Under the pieces are notes generated by a model, which was given only the letters and a program-made list of their open reading frames with translations, did not search any database and was not told the origin of the DNA. Shown here piece by piece: positions 25,721 to 37,970 of a stretch of 64,000 bases of DNA. The stretch spans positions 111,879 through 175,878 of the forward strand of contig VWZW01004674.1 of NCBI GenBank assembly GCA_013397115.1. The letters run 5' to 3'. Position 1 is the first letter of the stretch. Every line of letters begins with the position of its first letter. The stretch comes from Edolisoma coerulescens (taxonomy: Eukaryota; Chordata; Aves; Passeriformes; Campephagidae). The translations under genes and the position numbers were made by a program.

Positions 25721-28700
25721 CAGATTTTGGCATCGATTTTCCCATAACTGGGAAACGTAAGGAATCAAAACATATTTGAGCTCAGTATCATTATTTCCCC
25801 TTCTCTTCCTTAGAGTGAAATTTATAATAGGATTTCAATGTACTCTTTCTAGGTTAAGATTAGATTATAATAAGTGGAGTAATTAACTAATGCATGGCAG
25901 TGCCTATTCTAGTCCAAGTGTAACAGAATTAAGGTCTCCCTGAGAAAAGAATTGGGAGTTTTTTTAATACTTGAAAGCCACTCCATTTTCCTGCCTTTTA
26001 ACAAAAACATTTTGAAATCACACAATTTGTATTTCCCATTAGAGTTTACATAGTGAGTAGCAAAAGTGTAAATCAGAAAATCTGTTCTGCAAATTACCTG
26101 GCTTCTCCCCCAAAAAGGCGAGCTCTGATCACACGTTCCTTTCCAGGGCTGTGCTGATTTGTTCTAAACAAGAACATTCACACGGGGTAAGTCTGACTTT
26201 AGTAGCATCTAACAGGATGATACAGTGAGGAAGTGCTATTTCCAAAAATCTCAGCCTAATGCAATTTTTTACACAAGCTGACTTGCTTAATCATAAGAAG
26301 ACGTTTATTAAAAATAAACAGTGAAAGGAGGTCATTTTTTCTTAAGATGTACAGACAGAAAAACATCTGTAGTGAAATTCTTTTCTCTCCTCATAAACAG
26401 TAATTTCTTTTACATTTCATGAAGAAATGAGAGTCAACAGTTGCACTTATTTTTCTAAAACAATAGCAGTTTTTGCATAAAAAATTAGTTACTTTTCTTA
26501 TGGAACTCTCCAAGATTGATGTTATAACCAATGGAAAAACTTCTAAAATATATTTGGAATATTTGTGTTGAATTAAAGCCTGCTTGCTCTCATGTCTGCC
26601 CAGGATGAGGGATGGACCAACAGAGAATGTTGTCCCTTTGTACCCTGCTTATGATACAGACAGATAGTGAGGATAGAGGCAGGGATTTACTCTTTTGCAG
26701 GCAGACATAAAGTGGGATTCGGATGACTTCTAGCTGCAGGATCCAATGTAAAAAATAACCAACCCAAACAATCTGTGACAATCGACGGCTGGTAGTATTT
26801 TCTCTGGACCAAAAGGGAAGGAGAGATTGGAAGGTAGGGAATGAAACCTTAATTGTAACCTGATTATGTGCTTCTTCTTTGCAAGGAGTTGGCTCTTAAT
26901 GTAGGACTTAAATTAAGAACTAGCATTTTCTGTTTTAAAAAGTTAAGTATGTACGTGACGTATATCCCTAACTACTAAGTCCTGAAAAATACAAATAGTA
27001 TTAGTCAAAATTTAAGAGATAAGAGATTTGGTCTGTCTTAGGGGTTTTTAAGAAGACCTTTTTTATAACTGTAGATTTTGTTGTGTTCCACCTACACGTG
27101 CCATCACTGGAGACAGCTTAAATCACCAAAGAAGCCTTTTAAACACATTTAGTGAAATGACTGTACTAGGATGCTGTCTTCGTGCTCTTAACCTTTGAGA
27201 TTGAAAATTTTTATAGAAAAGATCTCTCTGCATTTTTAGCTGGATGTTTTAATGCCAGTGAAATGAGAAGGCCTTTCAGAGAGGAAGCTGTACATTAATA
27301 ATAATACAAGGTACTTAAAAAACCAGAATTCCTATCAGTGGACAGATTCTTTTTGATACACAAAAGTGTATCTACTAGTTTAAAATTGCATTTCATTAAC
27401 TAGATGCTCATTATCTACAAATATAAAGTAATTTAGTTGTGAATATATGCTGTCTTGATTATCTTTTTGTCTTAAGTGTAATGGAGGATGATGTTTATAG
27501 ATCAAGAATAACCTTTTCTGTATGCAAATGATATAGCCTGGTCAGTCTGAACAATTGGGTCAGATTAGCATAGCAGGCTGCATGGCTTTGAAGTGTGTGT
27601 TTTACAGCACTTTGTCACACATTTACAAGAAAGGGAAGTTCTGAAATGATAAAAACAAGTCAGCACTACCCATTTCTGCCTAATAGCATCACCATTTATA
27701 CACTGTGCTTAAAAACCTGTGTATAAGAGTTTGCTGAAGTAGCTGAGGGCAGTAATATATGCATTCAGGAATCAAACTCCTAATTAATTTAGATCTTACT
27801 GAAGTTATTTAAAAGTGAGAACAGCAGAATTCTTTAAACAATCTGGCCTCAAAATAGGACAGAAATTCCCTACTGGCATTTTTGTTTATTTTAACAGAAC
27901 CTGTTCTACTCAGTTGATTTCATTACTTTTTCCATAATGGGATGCTGGAATTTATTTCAAAATAACAAGATTGCACAGACATACCATTAGTCATCAAATG
28001 CATTTTCTATCTGACTTCTATGTGGGATATAGAAGTCCTGCTTGTATAATAATCAGAATTTTAATCATCTGTCTGTAAAATTGGGTGTTGCAAAAGCAAA
28101 TGAGCAGCAGAATGACAAGTAGAAACATTAAAAGAAAGAAAGGCCACATGAAGATCAAAAAAAAGAAATGTGGAAGGAGTGATTTAGTCCCATCCTGTAA
28201 GACAAAAAAATATCTTTAGCTACTATGAGAGATTTTATAAGCAGGTAACCATCAGTGTTCTCAAAAGAAAATGCTGGACCCTGAACCTTTGCACAATTAA
28301 ACAATTTTTATGTATTTGACTCAAATCAGGTCTCTGAAACACAGGAAAAGGCTTTTTATTACAGAAAACCTGCAGCCTGACTTTCTTACTAGCTACAAAT
28401 TATTTTCTAAAAGGAAAACATAGGCACAAACCTGGAGTCTACAACAGGTTTAAAATCCTTGAAATTAATCCAACACTTTTCCTAGTCCCTATGAGCTCAG
28501 CATCCTCTTAGATTTCACTTGAATAATTTCCTTAAAACCATTCCTTGATTTTCCATCTCTACATCATAAACAAGAGGAGCAAAAAAAATTCTGTCTGTAC
28601 TTGAAGTCAACAGCAAAATCTGCTTCAACTTCCAAGTTGTTCTTGCGTGATGAAAGAAACCTATCATCTTGCAGATATGAAAGCATCTATTTTTTTTTCT

Positions 28701-30746
28701 CAGCTTGCTTGATCTAAGAATGAAAAGCACTGCACACTTAACAGATGTCCTACCTTTCTTGTGTTGTGCCCTCATCACAGGTTTCTGCTGGCATTTTTCT
28801 CCCTCATGTGCCTTTCGTGGTGTTTTTGTTGTCAATGTCAAAATGGAGTAAGTTTTAGGAAACTTCTGTATCTGAGACTAAAGCTCACACAAAAGCTACA
28901 AAACCAGTCTTAATTCTGTAATTTTCTTTCATATTTACAGGTCATCTCTTGGAGTCTAATAGACAGCTTTAAAATTCCATGCATCTGGTATTTTCTCAAA
29001 AAACAACAAAAAAGAAAAACAAAAAACAAACTACACCTTTAAAAATCCATTAAAATTCATGTTAAACTCCCAAACACATTAACTTTAGAGTCTGATGCTC
29101 CAGAAATATCCCATGGCCATTTTTTCCAAAGGCTTACATTTCTACATGTTCAGGCTATAGTCCATTAATAAAAATGAGTTTCTGTACAGCTTTTAGATAT
29201 AATTTATTAATGTGTTCAATTTTACATCTCAAATTATCTACTAGCATTTGTTATTTTGTTCACAAACATGAGTAAAAATTTATCCATACTAGAACATAAT
29301 CTAAGTCCTTAGTAACAAAGTCATAAAAATATTTTTAATTAGGAAAAGATATAACTATATGACACTTATTTGAATGGTATCCCAACTGTTGTTACTAACC
29401 ACATTTAAGTAAAACAGACTAAACTGTGAAATTAAATTGCTTCTTGGTTTAGAAGTTAATTTCAGCACTTATTTCAGCTGCTATTTCCTGCTTTTGTGTT
29501 TGTTTGCGATTCAGCAGTACTAAACCATAATTCTTGCAAGTCTTACCCTGCTTATTGTGCACACATAATTATATTGCATAAGCAATAAAAAACCTTGATT
29601 CAGAATCAGAGCTGACGTAGATTTGCCTAAACACAAATGACATACAATGTTGTTTTTCATTCTGTCTTAACAGAAATCCTTCTGAGGGACTCGTGACACC
29701 CACCTTCAGCCACTGACACTGCCTGGTTTGTCTTCTGAAGATCACTCTGTACTAAAGAGGAGCTCTGCCTGAAAAAAGGGGTAGGACCGAGGACTAATTT
29801 TGCAACTCTGAATCTCTTTGTGACTAATTTGTTTTCTCTCACTCTCTCTTAATTGATCATGGTTTCCTAACTAGGGCATTTAAGTTCAGTGCCAAGGGCT
29901 ATGTAGCATGCACAACTTCAGAGTAACTTTCTCATTAAAACATCAGAGGACAAAGTCTCAAGGAGAATTTGTAATCAATATTCCACGTTGTCTTTTATAA
30001 TTCCTTCCTTCAGTGGCTTTTCCTGGCACTGTATTTATTTGCAGATCCTTTCACACAAAGGTAACTGGAGACATGTAGACTTACATGAAACTAAATTTCA
30101 CAAAAGAATGTTGTTTGTGTCTAAAACAGTTATGATTTCACACAGCACAAGCTGAAAGTGAATGTAATAATAGTTTATTAGAGAAAATTCTGAAACTTTA
30201 ATGGTCTTTTTAGTCATTCCATGCTCTGGTAATGCCTCAGGGAGGATTTCCCACTGGTAAAGGCTCGATAATTTAAAATAAGTGGAGACATCAGGATGTG
30301 AGTCATTAATTGTTAATTATACTCACCTAACTTTATTGGTTTCCTACAGAGTATCTAGTTAACAGTGATCTATAGACAGATTTTTTAGAATACCTGTAAA
30401 CAAAGAAAGACTAAGGTATTTTATGTGATGGTTCCACACCATCTGCTACACTCTTTGAATGAAATGACAGGTAGAGAGAATAAATGCAAAATGATGCAGC
30501 AGATGGCCTTGACATAAAATGATGGCATTTATGCCTTATTTTTGTTTTCTTTTTATTTACTACTGAAGAGAACAGAAGAAGTTAAGTCCCAAATTCTATT
30601 AGAATGTGGTAAAATTACTTGGAACTATAAAGTATGCCAGAAGAAAATTCTCAAAAATGTAGCTTGTAAATCCACTGTAAGATAAAGGGGAGAAAATGGC
30701 ATCCTAATTAATAGAAATTGTTAAAAGAGAACTTGTGTATGCCACA
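25721..30746. other. gene-free AT-rich DNA
   Basis: No gene and no nameable repeat. An A-rich patch of AAC and AAAAAC units lies at about 28995-29030. A 108-codon - strand frame (28515-28841) has no recognisable features. A dense AT-rich zone at 29200-29450 carries nothing I can support. Confidence 0.55.
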
Positions 30747-30890
30747 CATCCCTGGAAGTGTTTAAAATCAGGTTAGATTGACCTCTAAGCAACCTGGTCT
30801 AGTGAAAAGTGTCCCTGCCCATGGCAGGGAGTTGGAACCAGATGATCTTTAAAGTCCCTTCCAACACAAACCATTCTATGAGTCTATGTT
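30747..30890 (+). mobile_element. short CR1 LINE 3' end
   Basis: Reads CATCCCTGGAAGTGTTTAAA, then TGTCCCTGCCCATGGCAGGG, CCCTTCCAACACAAACCATT and CTATGAGTCTATG. These are the sense-strand steps of a CR1 3' untranslated region with its terminal octamer-like repeats. Only the last 140 bases or so are kept, a typical 5'-truncated copy. Confidence 0.9.
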
Positions 30891-31209
30891 AGTGAACATC
30901 TCCATTCATCCTTCTTCCTACCATTTCTAAGGCTGGCTTTTTAGCTGTCCTCCCAAATAAGCCAACCATTACTGGTGGAATAATCTCCTGTTTCTTAATC
31001 CAGTGTTCTTTCCTCTGTATCTTCCTGAAATTGTCAGTGAGCTCCATTTTAATCAGACAATTTAATTAACTTTTGAACTACTTTTTGGGAAACAATCAAA
31101 CAGCAGCTAAAAATCTATCTATTTTGTCAGTCGTTTCTTTCTTTGCTTTGGGACATTATCTCAGTGACCGGTTCTCAAAATACTGAGTAATCTGAATGGC
31201 TCCAGTGTG

Positions 31210-31225
31210 TTGCTCCCTCTATTGG
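31210..31225 (-). promoter_or_regulatory. weak CTCF-like motif
   Basis: TTGCTCCCTCTATTGG fits the reverse complement of the CTCF consensus (YRSYGCCMYCTRSTGG) at 13 of 16 positions, but a core G is lost. Same orientation as the motif at 3834. Motif only, low confidence. Confidence 0.2.
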
Positions 31226-31345
31226 TGATTCACTTTATCCCAAGCAACCACATTAGCAGCCTTCGAATAGTCTTTTCATAATATTAGGCCTCACAAGTCA
31301 TTATTATTTACAGATGAAACCTGAAAAATTACTTGCAAGGGAAGG

Positions 31346-31368
31346 ATAAATAAATAAATAAATAAATA
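31346..31368. repeat. (AAAT)n microsatellite
   Basis: Five to six uninterrupted copies of the AAAT unit. Confidence 0.9.
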
Positions 31369-32880
31369 CTGTAAAGGACCTTGAATCAGATTGATTGTGA
31401 CATAAATACAAGTCGATTTTTTTTTTTACATTAGAACAGAAATTTTACCTTACTATTGCCTTTTGCAACACTATCTTCAGTAAACTTGTTTCTGTTGCTA
31501 GACAGTGAGGTGCATTCCAGGTCTCTCTGAGCATTACTTCCCATTACAAAACTCTTTCATCTTATTTCATAGATGGAATGACAATGTATTTTACAGCCAA
31601 TTCAGCATTGTACAGCATAATTTATGGTGAAGTAAGAGCAGCCTTCTTATGAAATTCAAGTTGCAGAATCAGCTACTGAACTACTTTGCAGTCCCCAAAA
31701 TAAACAGAGGCAAAAATAAAGTGATAAAAAGTTACTGAGAAGAATGTGGTTGCATTTAATTCCATGATGCAGTGACAAGTGATAGGACACAGAGGAAGAA
31801 ATTGTGTAAAAAAAAAAACATGCACTGAAAGTATTGGGAAAAATTATAAAGTCATATTGCATCATGAACCAAACTTTCCCATGGAAAAACTACTAGAACC
31901 TGATCTAAGGAACCTCCTTCTATAATATTTTTACTTGGGGAAGGTGAGACTCCTCTCATATACGTGGAATTGTTTTTTATTATTAGAAAAAAAGATAGGT
32001 GAGGGGATCTAGAGATAATGGAATGTTTTCAGCTAAGTCGCAGAGGAAAAGATAACTGAAGATAAAAGTCATAAAGCTCAGTGTGGCATCAGTTTTTTAG
32101 ATGTGAATGTTTAAATGTTTATATAAATAGTCATGAAAAATCTGTGATGGGGACTGGGAAAAATGATGGGGAAATGAGCTGTCCTTTTTCATAGACATCT
32201 GAATAATTGTGTGGAACTCATGCTAAGAACAATAAAAAATAATAAAACATAAGCCATGACCTTCTTAGGAGGGTCCTTCTCTTAGGAAGTAACACAGCCT
32301 TCCTTCATGAAATAGTTGAGAGATTGTAACACTGGCATGTGACCTAATCTTCTGCACAGGACTAGATTTTTATATCACATGATGATAGAACCATGAAATC
32401 AGGGCAGCTAGAGCAGCCATAAACAATGAAAAGAGACAAACTGAAACAATGCATTAATGAAATATCTATCAGAAAAGAAAAATTATGCACCTCAGTACTA
32501 ACCTGCAAAACAAAAAATTGACACAGAATTATAATATTTTTCTCATTAATGCCATAAAACTACTGGAAGTGTCAAGCTGCATATTTTTGTTTGAAATTCT
32601 GAATGTCTTCCTGCAAAGGAAAAAAAAAAACATTTCTTTCATACATCTGACTGACTTAAATATTTGACTGCTGTCAAAGAGTCAAATATAGGTCAAAAGT
32701 AACTGCAGTACTCTTAAAAGGGTTTCTGCACTGCTTTTGGATGTATTTCATTGAAATGTTAATCACCCAAAAGAGAAGAACCAGCAAGAGAAAAACGGTG
32801 CCCCCACTGTTATTTTAGCATGAAGAGTTCAACAGTATTAATTTTATTGAAGTGAATTTTCATGGATTTTTAAAAAAAAA

Positions 32881-32903
32881 TTATTTATTTATTTATTTAT
32901 TTA
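32881..32903. repeat. (TTTA)n microsatellite
   Basis: Five to six copies of TTTA directly after a run of A. It is the reverse complement of the unit seen at 31346. Confidence 0.9.
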
Positions 32904-35850
32904 GCTGAATCCTGAAAGTTGTGAAAGGGGTTGGAGGGAGCAAAGGACTTTTAGTCTTCTTTAGAAGCTGATAAACTCTTTCTTGAAAGCCTGATGAATC
33001 TAAAACAGATGAGACAATCATCTGGAACACTCTGATGTGAGACATAAGGTTGGGATGAAGCACAAGAATGGCACAGATCCTCAGATCCTACTTTTTGTAG
33101 GAGAAGTGGCACTGAAGGAGAATAAAAATAAAGGGTTTGCAGACCCTGAAACTAAGGGCAGATAGAAGAGGGAGAAGTTGAGACTAAGACCAAAGGCAGG
33201 CAGTCACTGAGAGAAAGAAGGGAAGCAAGATTTTGTGATTATCTCCTGGAAACCGCTTTACAGAAGTCAAATGTTGCTTGAATCTCTATCTTCATAATTA
33301 TAACATACAACAGATCTGACAAAGATAACGTGTAATCATCTACAAGTAATGTATAAACCCAGAAATTTTTATTTGTATCAATGGTGTTAAAATAGTACTT
33401 GTGTTCACTGAATTTCTCAAACTTTAAGAGCAATGGACTGCTTTGGAATGAATTATGTGACTCAGGTTGATGTGTCAACTCATTTTGGTTATGTCCACTG
33501 CTTAACAGACAGATCCATTCACAGAAGACCGTGCTGTCTTTGAAATATCATTGTTGTACAGTAAATCAAGTACAGTCCTTCAAAATTCTGGAAGGACTCC
33601 TGCAAATTAATTATTTTTTGTCCTAGAAGTGGAGACCTCCATGAAAGAGCTAGGTAGGGCTCCCTATTCCCCATAACTGAGGTGCCCTGAATTTTGACAT
33701 TCCTCTTCACACACTTTACTAGAAGAAAATAGTAAAGATAATGCTATGAATAGAAACACACCAGAGACAAAAATTGTCTACTCTTTGCTACTCCAGGGTA
33801 CAATACACAGCTCTTGCAACATAATCTGCCACTACACTTGACTGCAAGAGACATCACATGTCTTGTACTAGGTAGATAGGCTGGATATGGGCTCCTTCTT
33901 TAAAGCACCAACACCAGACATTGTAAGTGTAGGCAGTAGAACCTGAAGTGCCCTTTTGACCATGGGCTGTCACTTCTCCAGTTACCACGAGTCAGGAAAT
34001 AGTTGGGATCCACTCTATCCCCGTCTATAATTTAGCCATTTCTAAATAAGAATAAAGAGACGACAATATTTCATGCAGAGCTAAACCTCATCCCAAAATG
34101 CTGAGGTGATGTCTCTTGCTAGGCATGATCCAGAAGAAAATAAATATCGAATGATTCTTTTATACATTTACGCATGTTCTCTATTTATACATAGATAGTC
34201 ATGATACATGGACTTATGTAGCAATGCTTGTTATTTTATTTTGCTGCTTACTTTTGTTTCTTTTTAGAGAACAAAAATGTTCAAGATTACACATTTTAGA
34301 ATATCTAGGTACTAATGAAAGTATTAAAAGGTATGATTACTGTCTTCTTATGTTTCAATATGTTTAGGTTTTCTAGTTGCATAGTCAAGCATAAAAGTAC
34401 AAATAAAGAACGTTCCCTAAAGGGCTTGCAATTTATTTAATGATATTTTTTTGTTTCATTTTCATAAATACATAAAAATAACAAAACACAATTCTTGTTG
34501 AAAAAAATATGGCATATTTTTCTGCATTTATCAAGAATTACAGTATCTGACATAACAGAGGAGTGAGGCTTGGCCTTTGTACCTGAAATACTTGTGTGTT
34601 TAATTCCCACTGGTTGCAGTATATTGTTTCCAAGACTGAATGATCTGAGAAGCAATACCTTAAGAAATGAGTGGATGTGGGTGGAGACAATCCTGAAATA
34701 GTTCTGCCAAGTATTGGCTTAAGTTCTACTGTTTCCCCTTAGTGATAATAATCCTAAGAAGTGGACTTTATAGTCCAAGAGATTCTCATAAAATCTTCCT
34801 ATTAGACAGGCTTCAAATACAATCCAAGCTAGAAGAGCAAGGAGCATTTACAACATATTTTGTTGAAAGGCATTAGGTTAGTTTTAAAGCAATACCACCC
34901 ACACAAATAGCTAGAAAACATCAAACATCATGCTGTGTTCTATAGTTTATCTGTGGCATGCTACAGAAAGATGAAGTGCATTCATTATCTTGCCATGACA
35001 GTGAACCAATCTATTTATTTTGTACTGTTACAATTTTAAGCAGGAAAGTCTGCTTTAATAACACAAAAAATAAGTCCAAGTTAAGTCAAGGATAGTTGCG
35101 ACAACTATTTTCTGTACTTGCTCTGTGAACATGATAAATTTTGACAGTAACATATTACAATAATTACTAAGTAGTCACTGCTCTTTAAGATCTTTAAAGT
35201 TAAATACAAACATAAACTATTATTATAAGCATTAACACATAAAAAAGGTTCATCAACATTTAGGGAATGTTGAATGTGAAGAGTATTTGAAAGTAGTAGT
35301 AATGGAATGCGAAATTATGTATTTCCGTATGCCTAAAAATTAGATAACCCTGCAAGTCTCTAACGTAATATTCAGTCCGTAGTTCTGGTTTACAGTTTCT
35401 CCTTCCTCATTGCATATTTTCAGGACACAAGTATTTTAGGTGCTATTTATTTGTATTCCAGTATTGTTAGGGCTAGGTTTGTCAGCTACATAAAAAAAAT
35501 AGGTCATTTGTGTCAGAGTTCCTTTTAAAAGTGCAAGCTTTTCATGAGAACTTCATAGTACATAGCCAGGTATGACATGTTTTTTAAAAAACCCACTTTT
35601 TTCTGGTTTTGTTTAGAGAAAAATATAACATAAAATGAACAAACTTCACAGAAGTATTGAAGTCATAATGTCACACTTCGTTTTTAGTAGATTTCATTTT
35701 TTAGATCTCCTTGCCCATTTTTTCTTGAGATCTTCCTTTACAGTTATATAATTCACATTTACTACCAGAAACCTCAGGACTTTCTCTCTTTTGCCTTTGG
35801 AACTTGCCTTTCCTAGCATTTTAAAAGAGCATTCTCCTTCTAGTTCATAG

Positions 35851-35942
35851 TTTTCCTGTTTTTCCTGTACTTCAAGTAAGTATCTTTCTAATGCTTTTCA
35901 TTCATTTTAAATATATCTCCTCCTCTTTCTAGTGGACCAAAG
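35851..35942 (+). repeat. 92-bp direct duplication, copy A
   Basis: This stretch and 37879-37970 align over their whole length with roughly 10 differences, by hand alignment. Shared landmarks are CTTCAAGTAAGTAT (AAATAAGTAT in copy B), CTAATGCTTTTCATT and CTCCTCCT.TTTCTAGTGGA. The right end looks like a polypyrimidine tract with a 3' splice site (CTCCTCTTTCTAG, AG at 35931-35932). The left part contains a donor-like AAGTAAGTAT. It could be a local duplication or two copies of an unrecognised repeat. Confidence 0.8.
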
Positions 35943-35960
35943 TTACCAGGATTCTGCAAA

Positions 35961-36134
35961 ATGAGACCCTATGGAAGCTTCTGGGTAAGAGTCCAAAAAG
36001 AAGCTGCCAGGCAGCAGACAGAGTTTGGTGACCTTCAAACACCCAATGACAGAACCAAGCCAGCTCTGTTTGAAATTCTGCTGTGTTTTATTGCAACATC
36101 AGTGTTGACTGCATATTTGGAAATATCTTCATAA
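35961..36134 (+). other. small open frame after the acceptor-like site (57 codons)
   Basis: An ATG at 35961 opens a frame that closes with TAA at 36132-36134. The same frame is open back to the acceptor-like AG at 35932, giving about 66 codons. The region is somewhat GC-richer than its surroundings. The predicted peptide has a charged N-terminal half with several K, R, Q and E residues and a hydrophobic stretch near its end (ALFEILLCFIATSVLTAYL), like a membrane segment. A donor-like TGGGTAAGA at 35982-35990 would instead make a 52-base internal exon, 35933-35984, open in two frames. Frames of this size are common by chance in this window, so this is a weak exon candidate. I recognise no family. 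Confidence 0.12.
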
Positions 36135-37224
36135 ATGTTACGTATTTTTTTCTACTTGTTTCTTCCTTTCACTTAACCTCACAAATGCATTTCTTCTTAT
36201 TACAGTTGTCATGCAGACAGCTATAGTGCAGCCCAAAGTTAATTAGAGACAGAAGACAAAAGACTGAAGACCTAAATGAGAGTTAGATGTTTGGACATTT
36301 GTATAAAACATGATGATCATGTTAAAATAGACATACTGTTGCTACAAAAAATAAATTTACACAGTAAATTAATTTATACTTTTGGGTAGTTTTCTAACTG
36401 CCAATAAACCTAAAATTCTCAAAATAAAATCCCATAATGTAATCTTGCCAATCAACTAGAAGTGTTTTTGTCCTTCTCACATGCATGTCTCCTCTTGATA
36501 TCAATAAGACTATTGCACATATAAACAAAAAAGCATCTTTGTGAAGAAATGTTAAACAATATTTTCTTTCTCTAAAAGAGATTATTCATTTTTATGTTCA
36601 ATTATTTTTCAGTACTTGCAAACAAAAATTTCCTATAGACTTAAAAGAATGTATAGGGGCACTAATTTTTCTTTAACAAATTAGTATTTATTTCAAAAAT
36701 AAGAGAGTTTGTCACGAATGGCTTGGCCAATAGACATAAATTTTAATGATAGACAGATAAAAGCAGGCAGAGTGTAGTATCACTTCTAAAACAGTAATAC
36801 AGGCATTCCCTTGCATAACAACTCTCATTATGTAATTTCCAGTGGCTATGTAATTTATCTACTGTAATTTGCAGACATATTTACAACTAAATGCAATTAA
36901 TATTTATGCAGCTGAATTTTTTTTCCAAAAGCAGATTTTATTTTATTTTATTTGACCATGTTCCTCAAATTAATTTTTTTCCTTTCATCTTTCTACTTAA
37001 TAAATCAAGGAGAATATATACATAATGATTAATGCTAATAACTGCCTTGCAATAATATTGTGATGTACTGCATTATATGTCCTACTGGAATTAAATCTAA
37101 ACTCTTTTACCTTTCATTAATTGAAGAGTGGTAGTAAAGATCATAATATATATGCCAAGAGGATAGCAGAGAAACATGCAAAATGTGTTTCAGCTTTTTG
37201 CACATTTAATTTATAAAATGGTTT

Positions 37225-37247
37225 AAGCTTTAATTTTCTTAAAGCTT
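37225..37247. repeat. 9-base inverted repeat, 5-base spacer
   Basis: AAGCTTTAA (37225-37233) and TTAAAGCTT (37239-37247) are perfect reverse complements around TTTTC. It could form a small hairpin, 13 bases before the larger palindrome. Confidence 0.8.
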
Positions 37248-37259
37248 TTTTATTCAATA

Positions 37260-37281
37260 TTCAATTTGCATGCAAATTGAA
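37260..37281. promoter_or_regulatory. perfect 22-bp palindrome with two overlapping octamers
   Basis: The 22 bases are their own reverse complement, with TTCAATTTGCA as the left arm and GCAT at the centre. The core contains both ATTTGCAT and ATGCAAAT, the POU-factor octamer, in opposite directions and overlapping at the centre. POU proteins are known to dimerise on palindromic octamer-type sites. That this particular spacing is used is inference. AT-rich DNA makes palindromes more likely by chance, though 11 paired positions without a mismatch is uncommon. Confidence 0.4.
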
Positions 37282-37878
37282 ATGTTTCAAACTGCAGTAT
37301 ATTTAGATGGGCATCTTCATTTCTTTAATTTCCCTCTTCATTCCTTCCATATCAATACAAATTCTTCCTGATGAGATTATTTTAGCAACTTGCATGAATA
37401 AGTTTATTGTAATTTTTCTGTTTTGTAAATAATTATGTAGATTATTTTTGAACAGATAGCCATCATTTCACTATAAAGAATCCACATGCTCCTGTGGCTG
37501 CACAACAAACAATATTAAAATTTCATGGTTTTATTAAATAATATCCTAGAAAGATTTGGATCTATCTTTTTAAAAGAATAAGCATTATAAAAAAATCCTG
37601 AGAAAAACTAAGACATTCTTCTCTGTGCACCGGTAAGGGACCAGCATCTTCCCAATTGATAATCTCATATTTTTCTTCATTAAAAACATTCAGCAACACG
37701 AAAACTCACAGCACTTTCAAAATTTAAAACAAAATGTGAAACATAATTAGTTTAAAAGCTGGACTAGGTTTCAATCACTTTTTATTGTACTGGAACCTAA
37801 GAACTCCATTTCTAAGTACAGGGCATTATGGATATGATTCCCTATTTGGAAAGAGACAGCTGAAGACTTTGGTTTTTT

Positions 37879-37970
37879 TTTTCCTATTTTTCCTGTTCTT
37901 CAAATAAGTATGTCTCTAATGCTTTTCATTGATTTTAATTATGTCTCCTCCTGTTTCTAGTGGAACAAAG
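37879..37970 (+). repeat. 92-bp direct duplication, copy B
   Basis: Second copy of the block at 35851-35942, in the same orientation and 2,028 bases away. It keeps the CTCCTCCTGTTTCTAG acceptor-like end. After its AG, all three frames meet a stop within about 25 codons, and two of them within 10. The open frame at 37991-38269 begins after an in-frame TAA at 37988, so it is not a simple exon from this site. Flanks outside the block do not match between copies. Confidence 0.8.

Larger units (their letters stand above)
30891..35850. other. gene-free AT-rich DNA
   Basis: No gene was found. It holds two tetranucleotide microsatellites (31346-31368 and 32881-32903) and a weak CTCF-like motif at 31210-31225. 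A short purine-rich block at 33105-33235 has no identity I can give. Confidence 0.55.
35943..37878. other. AT-rich DNA between the two duplicate copies
   Basis: Apart from the small open frame at its left end, this is very AT-rich and holds no named repeat. It contains the inverted repeat and octamer palindrome at 37225-37281. I see no coding part of a retroelement between the two 92-bp copies that would make them LTRs. Confidence 0.5.

Noticed and set aside
35851..37970. The 92-bp direct repeats as the LTRs of a small retroelement
   Set aside because: They lack TG...CA ends and flanking target duplications, and nothing between them looks like retroelement coding sequence.
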